A DNA stretch of 64,000 nt from Streptomyces barringtoniae (GCF_020819595.1 NZ_JAJHNP010000024.1:1-64000); one strand, 5' to 3'; counted from the first letter of the stretch, positions 17,824 to 27,035 are shown. The notes: generated by a model not told the origin, from the letters alone. Numbers and translations are program-made.

Positions 17824-19398
17824 ATGGCTGAGGAGGACGGGGCCGGGACGGGCGGAACCGAGGCGAGTGGCACCGGGACGGCCGGGGAGTACGAGGACGT
17901 GCCGGACGCCCGGCTGACCGAGCTGCTCCGCTCCCCCACGGCGACGGCGTACCCCGCCCTGCAGGAACTGCGCCGCCGGCACCACCCGGCGGTCCTGGCC
18001 TACGCCCGGCTGTGCGCGGCGGGCGAGTCCGCCGCCCGCCGGCTGGCGACCGAGGTCCTCACCACGGCGGCCCGCGAGACGGCCCGGGGCGTCGACCCGG
18101 CCGTCCCGCTGCGCCACCGGCTGCTGCTGCTCACCGCACGGCTGGCGGCCGACTGGGCGGGCGACGAGCGCTCCGCCGGCGTCGACCCCGGGCTGCTGCT
18201 CGTCCTGAACGCCTCCGGCCTGCCCGAGGGCCCCACCCCGCCCCTGCTCCCGGCGTTCCGCTCGCTGCCTTCCCGCACCCAGGGCCTGATCTGGTACGGC
18301 GTGCTGGAGGCGGAGCCGCAGGGCCGCACCGCCGCCTTCCTCGGCCTGAGCGGCGTCGACGTGGCCTACGGCACCCCGCAGGCCCTCAAGGCCCTGGCCC
18401 AGGCATGCCTGCGCGACCGTCTCGCCGCCTCCGACGACCCGCGCTGCGCCGACTTCCGCCGGCTGATCGAGGAGGCGGTACGGCCGGACGGCCCGCGCCG
18501 CAGCCCCGACCTGGACGCCCACATGGCCCGCTGCCCGCACTGCACGGCCGCCTTCGACGACCTGCGGTCCTTGCGGGACGCGCCCCGGCAGGCCCTGGCG
18601 GAGGGCCTGCTGCCGTGGAGCGGAACGGCGTACATACGCGCCGGGGAGCCCCCGGCCGCCCCCGGCGCTCCTGCCGTACGTCCGTCCTGGCCGCCCCGGC
18701 GGCGCCTCCTGCTGGCCTCGGCGGCCCTGGGCGTGGCCCTGACACCGCTGCTGGTGTTCGTCCTCACCCCGGCCCACAGCGACGACCAGCAGCCGACGGC
18801 CGCGACGCCCACGCCGCCCCCCGTGACGGTGACGGCCACGGTCTCCGTCACACCGTCCCCGTCCCCGTCCCCCTCCCCCACGACTTCCCCCTCACCCGTG
18901 TCCTCTTCCCCCACGCCCGGTCCGTCCCGCCCGGCCACACACCCGCCGCGCACCCGGAAGCCCACTCCCACGCCGACGCCCTCGTTCGCGCCGCCGGGCA
19001 CCTCCTTCGCCCAGGTGGTGAACCTGGCGACGGGCCGCTGCCTGGACATCCGCGACGGCGATCTGTCGCAGGGCAACGACGTCATCACGGCCCCCTGCTC
19101 CTCCGCCGACACCCAGCGCTGGAGGTTCGACACCTACCTGGGCGTGCTGCGCTCCGGCGCCGACGACACCTTCTGCCTGGACAGCCGGGGCTCGACCGAC
19201 CGCGGCCTGGGCATCTGGACCTGCGACTCGGTCTACGGCGGCAACGGCGACAACCTCCGCTTCACCGTCGACCCCGACGGCACGATCCGCCCGAACATCG
19301 CCATCGAGACGGCGGTGACCCCGTACGGCAGATACGGCGTGTCCCTTCAGCCCCTGGACGACAGCGGGGAGCAGCGGTGGCGGGCGGGGGCGCGGTGA
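17824..19398 (+). CDS. Sigma-like/zinc-finger transmembrane protein with ricin-type lectin domain
   Basis: 524 aa. Residues 30-110 and 145-205 resemble degenerate sigma regions 2 and 4. A zinc-binding anti-sigma (ZAS) motif His233-x3-Cys237-x2-Cys240 follows (HMARCPHC), then a helix at about 294-314, a Ser/Thr/Pro stalk at 320-390, and an extracytoplasmic ricin-B/beta-trefoil domain (FAQVVNLATGRCLDIR onward). This suggests a sugar-sensing membrane protein that could tether or regulate a transcription factor; that is inference. ATG 17824 has GGAGG eight bases upstream. It converges with hutI, with a short CTTCCCC/GGGGAAG repeat at 19402-19415 between them. Confidence 0.8.
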   Translation: MAEEDGAGTGGTEASGTGTAGEYEDVPDARLTELLRSPTATAYPALQELRRRHHPAVLAYARLCAAGESAARRLATEVLTTAARETARGVDPAVPLRHRLLLLTARLAADWAGDERSAGVDPGLLLVLNASGLPEGPTPPLLPAFRSLPSRTQGLIWYGVLEAEPQGRTAAFLGLSGVDVAYGTPQALKALAQACLRDRLAASDDPRCADFRRLIEEAVRPDGPRRSPDLDAHMARCPHCTAAFDDLRSLRDAPRQALAEGLLPWSGTAYIRAGEPPAAPGAPAVRPSWPPRRRLLLASAALGVALTPLLVFVLTPAHSDDQQPTAATPTPPPVTVTATVSVTPSPSPSPSPTTSPSPVSSSPTPGPSRPATHPPRTRKPTPTPTPSFAPPGTSFAQVVNLATGRCLDIRDGDLSQGNDVITAPCSSADTQRWRFDTYLGVLRSGADDTFCLDSRGSTDRGLGIWTCDSVYGGNGDNLRFTVDPDGTIRPNIAIETAVTPYGRYGVSLQPLDDSGEQRWRAGAR

Positions 19399-19440
19399 CG
19401 CCTTCCCCGGGGAAGCGTTGTGCCAGGCGGTGACTCCTGC

Positions 19441-20616
19441 TCAGACGACCCGTACGCCGCCGCGCCACACCCCGCTGACCAGCGGCACCCCCGGCCGGTA
19501 TGCCAGGTGGACGTGGCTGGGGGCGTCCAGGAGGGTCAGGTCGGCTCGGGTGCCGGGGGTCAGGCGGCCGATGTCGGTGCGGCGCAGGGCCGCCGCGCCG
19601 CCCGCCGTGGCCGACCAGACCGCCTCGTCCGGGGTCATCCGCATGTCGCGGACGGCCAGGGCGATGCAGAAGGGGACGGAGGAGGTGAAGGACGAGCCCG
19701 GGTTGCAGTCCGTGGACAGGGCCACCGTCACGCCCGCGTCCAGCAGGCGGCGGGCGTCCGGCCACTCGGCGCGGGTGGAGAACTCGGCGCCGGGCAGCAG
19801 CGTGGCCACCGTGTTGCCGCCGGCCAGGGCGTCGACGTCCGCGTCCGTGAGGTGGGTGCAGTGGTCGGCGCTCGCCGCGTCCAGTTCGACGGCCAGCTGG
19901 ACGCCGGGGCCGTAGGAGAGCTGGTTGGCGTGGACGCGCGGGTGGAGGCCCTTGGCCTTGCCCGCGGTGAGGATCGCACGGGCCTGGTCGCCGTCGAAGG
20001 CGCCCTTCTCGCAGAACACGTCGATCCAGCGGGCGTGCGGCGCGCAGGCGTCCAGCATCTCGCCGGTGACCAGGGCGACGTAGGCCGCCGGGTCCTCGGC
20101 GTGGTCGGGCGGGACGATGTGCGCGCCCAGGTACGTCACCTCGTCGGTGTGCCGCGCCGCGATGCGCAGCGCGCGGGACTCGTCCTCGACGGTCAGGCCG
20201 TAGCCCGACTTGGTCTCGAACGTCGTCGTGCCCTGGCGGAGGGCCTCGTCGAGGTAACGGGTGAGGTTGGCCTCCAGTTCCGCGTCGCTCGCCGCCCGGG
20301 TGGCCGCGACCGTGGTGCGGATGCCGCCGGCCGTGTAGGAGCGGCCGGACATGCGGGCGTTGAACTCCTGCGTGCGGTCTCCGGAGAAGACCAGGTGCGA
20401 GTGGGAGTCCACGAAGCCCGGCAGCACCGCCCGGCCGCCCGCGTCGACCCGGTTGTCAGTGGCGGGTGCTTTGCTGGATTCACCGGTCCACGCGACGCGG
20501 TCGCCTTCGATGACGACGGCCGCGTCCTGGATCAGACCGAGAGGGGAGCCGTCACCGAGGGAGGAGTCGTTGGTGACCAGCGTGGCGATGTTGGTGATGA
20601 CGGTGCTGCTGCTCAT
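19441..20616 (-). CDS. hutI: Imidazolonepropionase
   Basis: 391-aa amidohydrolase that opens imidazolone-5-propionate to N-formimino-glutamate in histidine degradation. It shows the metal-binding HSHLVF after LPGFVDS, the family segment TTFETKSGYGL, VHANQLS, and a late STDCNPG with the catalytic Asp. ATG 20616 is preceded by GAGGACACC. Last gene of the hutU-amidohydrolase-hutF-hutI operon, 20 bp after hutF. Confidence 0.95.
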   Translation of the reverse strand: MSSSTVITNIATLVTNDSSLGDGSPLGLIQDAAVVIEGDRVAWTGESSKAPATDNRVDAGGRAVLPGFVDSHSHLVFSGDRTQEFNARMSGRSYTAGGIRTTVAATRAASDAELEANLTRYLDEALRQGTTTFETKSGYGLTVEDESRALRIAARHTDEVTYLGAHIVPPDHAEDPAAYVALVTGEMLDACAPHARWIDVFCEKGAFDGDQARAILTAGKAKGLHPRVHANQLSYGPGVQLAVELDAASADHCTHLTDADVDALAGGNTVATLLPGAEFSTRAEWPDARRLLDAGVTVALSTDCNPGSSFTSSVPFCIALAVRDMRMTPDEAVWSATAGGAAALRRTDIGRLTPGTRADLTLLDAPSHVHLAYRPGVPLVSGVWRGGVRVV

Positions 20617-20636
20617 GGTGTCCTCGTGGGTGGTGG

Positions 20637-21989
20637 TCAGGAGCGAAGGGCTTCGACTGCCCGCGCGAGGGCCTGTGGCACGTCGGGTACGAGCGTGTGC
20701 GCCCCGTCCCGTACGACATGCCGTCCGCCGACGACCGTATGCCGTACGTCCGCTGCCGTCGCGGCGAATACGGCCGTCTCGGCGCCCAGCCTGGGCAGCG
20801 GGCCCGCTGTCCTGACCGAGTCCAGGGCGATCGTCGTGAAGTCGGCGAGGGCGCCGGTTTCGAGGGTGCCGGCCCGGTCCCAGCCGAGGGCGGCGTGGCC
20901 GTCGGCGGTGGCGGCCCGCAGCAGGGCGAGCGCAGTCCAGTGCCCCCGGGTGCGGGAGCGCAGCCGCTCGTTCAGCTCCATCGCGCGCGCCTCTTCGAGC
21001 AGGTCGATGACGGCGTGGCTGTCGGAGCCGAGGGAGAGCGGGGAACCGGCCCGCTGCAGGGCGACGGCCGGGCCGATGCCGTCGGCCAGGTCCCGCTCGG
21101 TCGTCGGGCACATGCAGGTGCCGGTGCCGGAGCGGCCGAGCAGGGCGATGTCCTCGTCGGTGAGGTGGGTGTTGTGCACGCCGGTGGTGCGCGGCCCGAG
21201 CACGCCGTGGTCGGCGAGCAGCCGGGTGGGCGTGCAGCCGTGCGCGGCGAGGCAGGCGTCGTTCTCGGCGGTCTGCTCCGACAGGTGCACGTGCAGCGGG
21301 GCCCGCCGCTGCTCGGCCCACCCCGCCACGGTCGCCAACTGCCCGGCCGGCACGGCCCGTACGGAGTGAATCGCCGCCCCGATCCGCGCGTGGTCCCGCT
21401 CCTTGAGAACTGCACAGCGTTCGGCCCAGGCCTCCGCGCTGCCGTCGGAGAACCGCAGCTGGTGGGTGTTGGGCGGCTCGCCACTGTGCTTGTTCAAGAT
21501 GGCGGAGGACAGGTAGCAGGTGTCGAGGAGGGTGATCCGGATGCCGGCCTCGGCGGCGGCGTCGATCAGCGCCTCACCCATGGCGTTGGGGTCGGCGTAG
21601 GGGGTGCCGCCGGGCGCGTGGTGCACGTAGTGGAACTCGCCGACACAGGTGATGCCGGCCAGGGCCATCTCGGCGTAGACCGCGCGCGCCAGGGCGTGGT
21701 AGGTGTCCGGGGTGAGGCGGTCGGCGACGGAGTACATCACCTCGCGCCAGGTCCAGAAGGTGCCGGAGCCGACCTGGACGGTGCCGCGCAGCGCCCGGTG
21801 GAAGGCGTGGCTGTGGGCGTTGGCGAGCCCCGGCAGGGTGAGCCCGCGCAGCACCTCGGCGCCGGGCGGCGGAGCGGGCGTGCCGGTGCGGACGGCGCTG
21901 ATCCGGCCGTCCTCGGTGTCGAGGGCCACGCCCGGCTCGACGTTCGTGCCGAGCCAGGCGTGCTCCAACCAGTAGGTCCGCTTGGTCAC
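20637..21989 (-). CDS. hutF: Formimidoylglutamate deiminase
   Basis: 450-aa amidohydrolase that deaminates N-formimino-L-glutamate to N-formyl-L-glutamate, the HutF route. Metal-site motifs: NAHSHAFHRAL, VHLSEQTAEND, VHNTHLTDED and a GSDSHAVID segment. GTG start at 21989 overlaps the stop of the M20 gene as GTGA. Its presence shows this strain uses the deiminase/deformylase branch rather than direct formiminoglutamase. Confidence 0.92.
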   Translation of the reverse strand: MTKRTYWLEHAWLGTNVEPGVALDTEDGRISAVRTGTPAPPPGAEVLRGLTLPGLANAHSHAFHRALRGTVQVGSGTFWTWREVMYSVADRLTPDTYHALARAVYAEMALAGITCVGEFHYVHHAPGGTPYADPNAMGEALIDAAAEAGIRITLLDTCYLSSAILNKHSGEPPNTHQLRFSDGSAEAWAERCAVLKERDHARIGAAIHSVRAVPAGQLATVAGWAEQRRAPLHVHLSEQTAENDACLAAHGCTPTRLLADHGVLGPRTTGVHNTHLTDEDIALLGRSGTGTCMCPTTERDLADGIGPAVALQRAGSPLSLGSDSHAVIDLLEEARAMELNERLRSRTRGHWTALALLRAATADGHAALGWDRAGTLETGALADFTTIALDSVRTAGPLPRLGAETAVFAATAADVRHTVVGGRHVVRDGAHTLVPDVPQALARAVEALRS

Positions 21990-23275
21990 CTGCAGACCAG
22001 CCCTTCCAGTACGTCGGCGAGTGCGCGCACCCCGGCCACGCAGTCGTCCTCGGCGGCGAACTCGGCCGGGGAGTGGGAGACACCGGTGGGGTTGCGCACG
22101 AACAGCATGGCGGTCGGAATGCTGCCGGAGAGGATTCCGGCGTCGTGTCCTGCCCCGGTCCCGAGGACGGGCACCTTCAGGCCGGTGTCCTTGCCCAGGA
22201 TGCGGGCGAGCTCGTCGCGCAGGGCGTGGTCGAACTCGACGACCGGGGTGAAGGACTCCCGGACGACGTCCAGGTCGATGCCGTGGGCGTCCGCGTACTC
22301 CCGGGCCGCCTTCTCGATCCCGCCGACCACCGTGTCCAGGGTGTCCTGGTCGGCGGCGCGGGAGTCGAGCCAGCCACGCACGAGGGAGGGGATCGCGTTG
22401 ACCCCGTTGGGCTCCACGGCGATCTTGCCGAAGGTGGCGACGGCACCGGCGAGTTCGGCCTCGCGGCGGGCGGCGAGGACGGTCTCGGCGTAGGACAGCA
22501 TCGGGTCGCGGCGGTCGACCAGCCGGGTGGTGCCGGCGTGGTTGGCCTCGCCGCGGAAGTCGAACCGCCAGCGGCCGTGCGGCCAGATGGCGCTGGCGAT
22601 GCCGACCCGGTCGCCGGACAGGTCCAGCGCACGCCCCTGCTCGACGTGCAGCTCGACGAAGGCGCCGATCCGGGCCAGCCGCTCCGGGTCGGCCCCGATG
22701 CCCTCGGGGTCGTACCCGGCGGCCTCCATGGCCTGCGGGAGGCTGACCCCGTCGGCGTCGGTGAGCCGGTGGGCCTGCTCCACGGTCAGCTGCCCGGCAG
22801 TGAGCCGCGACCCGACACAGGCGAGCCCGAACCGGGCCCCTTCCTCGTCCCCGAAGTTGACGATGGCCAGGGGCCTGGCGAACTGCACGTTCCTGCTCCG
22901 CAGCTCGTCGAGGGCCGCGAAGGAGGACACCACACCGAGAGGGCCGTCGAAGGCACCGCCGTCGGGCACGGAGTCCAAGTGGGACCCGGTGACGACGGCG
23001 TCCCCGGCAGCGGGGTCACCGAGCCAGGCCCACTGGTTGCCGTTCCGGTCCACCTCGTACGTCAGCCCGCGCGCCTCGGCCTGCTCCTTGAACCAGGCCC
23101 GGCAGTCGACATCGGCACCGGTCCAGGCGTAACGCCGGTATCCGCCGGAGTCGGCGTGCCGGCCGATGGGGAGCAACTCGCGCCACATCTCGTGAAAGGA
23201 ACGCGAAGCGGCGGGCCGTCCAGGCTGTGGGCAGTCGTTCCGCAGGGCGGAACGGGTGCCTGCATCCTGCGTCAC
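21986..23275 (-). CDS. M20-family amidohydrolase (allantoate/N-carbamoyl type)
   Basis: 429-aa metallo-amidohydrolase close to allantoate amidohydrolase and N-carbamoyl-L-amino-acid hydrolase. Metal motifs: GSHLDSVPDGGAFDG, FGDEEGARFG, ELHVEQG; dimer/substrate segments NHAGTT and GTGAGHDA. GTG start at 23275 overlaps the hutU stop. By family it would cut allantoate or N-carbamoyl amino acids; by position between hutU and hutF it may instead be the N-formylglutamate deformylase, since no HutG-type gene is nearby. That assignment is inference. Confidence 0.88.
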   Translation of the reverse strand: MTQDAGTRSALRNDCPQPGRPAASRSFHEMWRELLPIGRHADSGGYRRYAWTGADVDCRAWFKEQAEARGLTYEVDRNGNQWAWLGDPAAGDAVVTGSHLDSVPDGGAFDGPLGVVSSFAALDELRSRNVQFARPLAIVNFGDEEGARFGLACVGSRLTAGQLTVEQAHRLTDADGVSLPQAMEAAGYDPEGIGADPERLARIGAFVELHVEQGRALDLSGDRVGIASAIWPHGRWRFDFRGEANHAGTTRLVDRRDPMLSYAETVLAARREAELAGAVATFGKIAVEPNGVNAIPSLVRGWLDSRAADQDTLDTVVGGIEKAAREYADAHGIDLDVVRESFTPVVEFDHALRDELARILGKDTGLKVPVLGTGAGHDAGILSGSIPTAMLFVRNPTGVSHSPAEFAAEDDCVAGVRALADVLEGLVCR

Positions 23276-24936
23276 GCGTCGTCACCCTCGCGCATGGGAA
23301 CCCGCACGCCCCGCTCCTGCGCAACGGACTCCGCGATGTCGTACCCCGCGTCCACGTGCCGGATGACACCCATGCCCGGGTCGTTCGTCAGCACCCGGCG
23401 AATCTTCTCGCCGCCGAGCTTCGTGCCGTCGGCCACGGTCACCTGCCCGGCGTGAATGGACCGGCCCATGCCCACGCCGCCACCGTGGTGGATGGAAACC
23501 CACGACGCACCGGAGGCCACGTTCACCATGGCGTTCAGCAGCGGCCAGTCGGCGATCGCGTCCGAACCGTCGAGCATGGCCTCGGTCTCGCGGTACGGCG
23601 AGGCCACCGACCCGCAGTCCAGGTGGTCGCGGCCGATCGCCAGCGGGGCCGCCAGCTCGCCGGAGGCCACCATGTCGTTGAAGCGCTCGCCGGCCTTGTC
23701 GCGCTCGCCGTAGCCGAGCCAGCAGATGCGCGCGGGCAGACCCTGGAAGTGGACGCGCTCGCCGGCCATCTTCATCCAGCGGGCCAGGGACTCGTTCTCC
23801 GGGAACAGCTCCAGGATCGCCTTGTCGGTCTTGGCGATGTCGGCGGGGTCGCCGGACAGGGCCGCCCAGCGGAAGGGGCCCTTGCCCTCGCAGAACAGCG
23901 GGCGGATGTAGGCGGGGACGAAGCCGGGGAAGGCGAACGCCCGGCCGTAACCGGCGAGTTGGGCCTCGCCGCGGATGGAGTTGCCGTAGTCGAAGACCTC
24001 GGCGCCGGCGTCCATGAAGCCGACCATGGCCTCGACGTGCTTCGCCATGGACTCGCGGGCCCGGGTGGTGAAGCCCGCCGGGTCCTTCATCGCCTCGGAC
24101 GCCATGTCCTCGAAGGCCACGCCGACCGGCAGGTAGGACAGCGGGTCGTGGGCGGAGGTCTGGTCGGTGACGATGTCGATGGGGGCGTTCATCGCGAGCA
24201 GCTGCGGGACCAGGTCGGCCGCGTTGCCGAGGACGCCGATGGACAGCGGGCGGCGGGCGTCGCGGGCCTCCACCGCCAGCTGAAGGGCGTGGTCCAGGCT
24301 GTCGGCCTTGACATCGAGGTACCGGTGCTCGATGCGGCGCTCGATGGCGCGCGGGTCGCAGTCGATGCAGATGGCGACGCCGTCGTTCATCGTCACGGCG
24401 AGCGGCTGGGCGCCGCCCATGCCGCCGAGGCCGGCGGTCAGGGTGATGGTCCCGGCGAGGGTGCCGTTGAACTTCTTCGCGGCGACGGCGGCGAAGGTCT
24501 CGTAGGTGCCCTGGAGGATGCCCTGGGTACCGATGTAGATCCAGGAGCCGGCGGTCATCTGGCCGTACATGGTCAGGCCGAGGGCCTCCAGGCGGCGGAA
24601 CTCCTCCCAGTTGGCCCAGTCGCCGACGAGGTTGGAGTTGGCGATGAGGACGCGCGGGGCCCACTCGTGGGTCTGCATCACGCCGACGGGGCGGCCGGAC
24701 TGGACCAGCATGGTCTCGTCCTGCTTGAGGGTCCGCAGGGTGCGGACCATGGCGTCGAAGGAGCGCCAGTCACGGGCGGCCTTGCCGGTGCCGCCGTAGA
24801 CGACGAGCTTGTCGGGGTGCTCCGCGACCTCCGGGTCGAGATTGTTCTGCAGCATGCGCAGGGCGGCTTCCTGCTGCCATCCCAGGGCGCTCAGTTCCGT
24901 GCCGCGCGGTGCTCGTACGGGGCGGGGTCCCGACAT
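23272..24936 (-). CDS. hutU: Urocanate hydratase
   Basis: 554-aa urocanase, which uses tightly bound NAD to hydrate urocanate to imidazolone-5-propionate. Typical segments: YGGTGKAARDW near the N-terminus, GGMGGAQPLAVTM, DQTSAHDPL, and a late HHGGGVGMGRSIHAGQ active-site block. Start at ATG 24936, preceded by GGAGGAGGCAGACG. First gene of the hut operon, with promoter and operator-like repeat at 24961-24998. Confidence 0.96.
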   Translation of the reverse strand: MSGPRPVRAPRGTELSALGWQQEAALRMLQNNLDPEVAEHPDKLVVYGGTGKAARDWRSFDAMVRTLRTLKQDETMLVQSGRPVGVMQTHEWAPRVLIANSNLVGDWANWEEFRRLEALGLTMYGQMTAGSWIYIGTQGILQGTYETFAAVAAKKFNGTLAGTITLTAGLGGMGGAQPLAVTMNDGVAICIDCDPRAIERRIEHRYLDVKADSLDHALQLAVEARDARRPLSIGVLGNAADLVPQLLAMNAPIDIVTDQTSAHDPLSYLPVGVAFEDMASEAMKDPAGFTTRARESMAKHVEAMVGFMDAGAEVFDYGNSIRGEAQLAGYGRAFAFPGFVPAYIRPLFCEGKGPFRWAALSGDPADIAKTDKAILELFPENESLARWMKMAGERVHFQGLPARICWLGYGERDKAGERFNDMVASGELAAPLAIGRDHLDCGSVASPYRETEAMLDGSDAIADWPLLNAMVNVASGASWVSIHHGGGVGMGRSIHAGQVTVADGTKLGGEKIRRVLTNDPGMGVIRHVDAGYDIAESVAQERGVRVPMREGDDA

Positions 24937-24960
24937 CGTCTGCCTCCTCCTGTAGCTATG

Positions 24961-24998
24961 TCTATTCACATCCTGTCGTCCTGAATAGAACTAGTCAA
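24961..24998 (-). promoter_or_regulatory. hut promoter with overlapping inverted-repeat operator
   Basis: Minus-strand promoter: -35 TTGACT (24998-24993), 17-base spacer, -10 CAGGAT (24975-24970). A perfect 8-bp inverted repeat TCTATTCA (24961-24968) / TGAATAGA (24982-24989) places one arm in the spacer and the other near +1, where a bound repressor would block transcription. A CTATTCACA half-site recurs near 31989-31997 ahead of the histidase-like gene. Confidence 0.6.
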
Positions 24999-25059
24999 TA
25001 CATCGGGGCGGCCCCGTCCGCGCGCCGTCGGTGTTTGGCTGGATGTACGCGAGACGGAC

Positions 25060-25091
25060 ACGAGGGGACCACGAGGGGACCACGAGGGGAG
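25060..25091 (+). repeat. Three tandem 11-bp repeats at a ribosome-binding site
   Basis: ACGAGGGGACC occurs at 25060-25070 and 25071-25081, with a third near-copy ACGAGGGGAG at 25082-25091. Each contains a purine-rich Shine-Dalgarno-like core; the last is the ribosome-binding site of the GTG start at 25097. Replication slippage could change copy number. Confidence 0.7.
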
Positions 25092-25096
25092 AGGCC

Positions 25097-26470
25097 GTGG
25101 ACCGGGACCTCGAAAGGGCGGCGCGGGAGCGCGCCGCACGGCGGGACGAGGCGGTGCGGGCCGCCGTGGAGCAGGGGCTGCTGGGGCCGGACGCGGCCGT
25201 GGCCGGGCTGCTGGACGTGACCGGGATCCGTCGGTCCGCGGCAGCCCTGCGGGCGGCGTTCGACGCGGTCGTGCCGCCCGGCACACCGGTGCTGCACGCG
25301 TTCGCGGTGAAGGCGACCCCGCTGGTGCCCGTGCTGCGGCTGCTGCGCGAGGCGGGCATCGGCGCGGAGGTGGCGAGCCCGGGCGAGCTGGCGCTGGCGC
25401 GGGCGGCCGGGGTGCCGGCGGACCGGACCGTGCTGGACTCGCCCGCCAAGACCCCGGCAGAGCTGCGTGAGGCGCTGGCCCTGGGCATCGCGGTGAACGC
25501 CGACAACCCGCAGGAGCTGGACCGCCTGGACGCCCTGGTGCGCTCCGCCCCGACCGGGTCCCCGCTCGGCATCCGGGTGAACCCGCAGGTCGGCGGCGGC
25601 ACGATCGGGGCCACCTCGACGGCGACGGCGACCTCCAAGTTCGGGGTGGCGCTGCGCGACGAGGGGGCGCGCGAGTGGGTCGTACGGGCGTATCTGGACC
25701 GGCCGTGGCTGACCCGGCTGCACGCGCACACCGGGTCGCAGGGCATCCCGCCGGAGCTGCTGACGCGGGGCGTGGCGGAGACGTACGCGCTCGCGGAGGA
25801 GATCAACGAGCGGGCGGGGCGGCGGCAGATCGACACGCTCGACATCGGCGGCGGACTGCCGGTGAACTTCGCGGCCGAGGCGACGGAACCCTCGTACGCG
25901 CGGTTCGCCCGGCTGCTGGCCGAGCGGGTGCCGGGGCTCTTCGGCGGGCGGTACGGCCTGGTGACCGAGTTCGGCCGGTCGCTGCTGGCCAAGCACGGGA
26001 CGGTGGTGGCCCGGGTGGAGTACGCCAAGAGCGCGGGCGGGCGGCGGATCGCGGTGACGCACGCCGGCGTGCAGGTGGCGACGCGGACCGTGTACGCGCC
26101 GGAGGCATGGCCGCTGCGGATCGCCGCGTACGACGCCAAGGGGCGGCCGAAGCCGGGACCGGAGGTGGTGCAGGACGTGGCCGGGCCGGCCTGTTTCTCG
26201 GGCGACCTGCTGGCGGAGGGGCGCGCGCTGCCGCTGCTGGAGCAGGGCGACTACGCGGCCGCTCTCGACACGGGCGCGTACTACTTCGCCCACCACTACG
26301 CCTACAACTCCCTCGTCCGGCCGGGAATCTACGGCTTCGCTCCGGACGGCTCGGCGGGGGTCGGCTTCGCGACCGTACGGGAGCCGCAGACCATTGCCGA
26401 GGTGGTGGCGGAGTCCGGCGGGGCGCACGCGGACGCGCTCACCACCCTCGGGGCACCGGGAAGCCGTTGA
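25097..26470 (+). CDS. Fold-type III PLP-dependent decarboxylase
   Basis: 457-aa enzyme of the diaminopimelate/ornithine decarboxylase family. The PLP lysine lies in LHAFAVKATPL, followed by the barrel segments ASPGELALA, HTGSQG and DIGGGLP; the C-terminal beta domain contains GPACFSGDLLAEG and ends near RPGIYGF. Substrate is not identifiable; the chain is longer at the N-terminus than LysA and it is not in a lysine operon. GTG 25097 chosen for its ribosome-binding site; an upstream in-frame ATG exists at 25031. Divergent from hutU. Confidence 0.85.
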   Translation: MDRDLERAARERAARRDEAVRAAVEQGLLGPDAAVAGLLDVTGIRRSAAALRAAFDAVVPPGTPVLHAFAVKATPLVPVLRLLREAGIGAEVASPGELALARAAGVPADRTVLDSPAKTPAELREALALGIAVNADNPQELDRLDALVRSAPTGSPLGIRVNPQVGGGTIGATSTATATSKFGVALRDEGAREWVVRAYLDRPWLTRLHAHTGSQGIPPELLTRGVAETYALAEEINERAGRRQIDTLDIGGGLPVNFAAEATEPSYARFARLLAERVPGLFGGRYGLVTEFGRSLLAKHGTVVARVEYAKSAGGRRIAVTHAGVQVATRTVYAPEAWPLRIAAYDAKGRPKPGPEVVQDVAGPACFSGDLLAEGRALPLLEQGDYAAALDTGAYYFAHHYAYNSLVRPGIYGFAPDGSAGVGFATVREPQTIAEVVAESGGAHADALTTLGAPGSR

Positions 26471-26648
26471 CGCACCCCGCACCCCTCGAACAAATGGATC
26501 AAGTCGCCTGACACAGGGGTCAGTTGACCCACACTAGTACGCCGGACGCATGTTCCACTGGAAAATGCCAAAGGCTCCACCTTCCCCGCGTACGGTGCGT
26601 AGTGTCGCTGTCACTCAGCCGGAGAACCAGGCGGGAGGGGAGCCACCG

Positions 26649-27035
26649 GTGCCCGGAATCGACGAGTGCCTGCTGGAAGCGATGCGATTGCCCGGTGCCC
26701 GGGGAGCGGCACTGGTGGACTGGACGAGCGGCCTGGCTCTCGGCACGGTCGGGGAGGCGCCCGGCGGCGATCACGAGACGACCGCAGCCGAGGCCGCCGA
26801 ACTGGCCCGGATGGCCGCCGAGCACGGCGCCTTCGCGGCCCAGGCCGACGACGGGCAGCCGCCCGTCGAGGACCTGATCGTCAGTAACCACGACAGCTAC
26901 CACCTGCTGAGATTCGTGGACACGTCCTTCGACAGCAGCGTCTTCCTGCACCTGTGGCTCGGCCGCGAGGAGGGCAACCTCGCGCTCGCCCGGATCCGGC
27001 TCGGCGAGATGGCGGCCCGGCTGGTGCTGGGATGA
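26649..27035 (+). CDS. Roadblock/LC7-domain protein A
   Basis: 128 aa from GTG 26649 (GGAGGGG about eight bases upstream). Homologous to 28406-28780: both begin with a short helix, then ALVDWTSGLALGT versus ALVDYTSGMALGT, and end with a hydrophobic strand pair. This is the Roadblock/LC7 fold, which dimerises and often acts on small GTPases. First gene of a four-gene unit; its stop overlaps the next start as ATGA. Confidence 0.8.
   Translation: MPGIDECLLEAMRLPGARGAALVDWTSGLALGTVGEAPGGDHETTAAEAAELARMAAEHGAFAAQADDGQPPVEDLIVSNHDSYHLLRFVDTSFDSSVFLHLWLGREEGNLALARIRLGEMAARLVLG

Noticed and set aside
25097..26470. lysA (diaminopimelate decarboxylase)
   Set aside because: Family is right, but the N-terminal extension and context do not support a lysine role, so no symbol was given.
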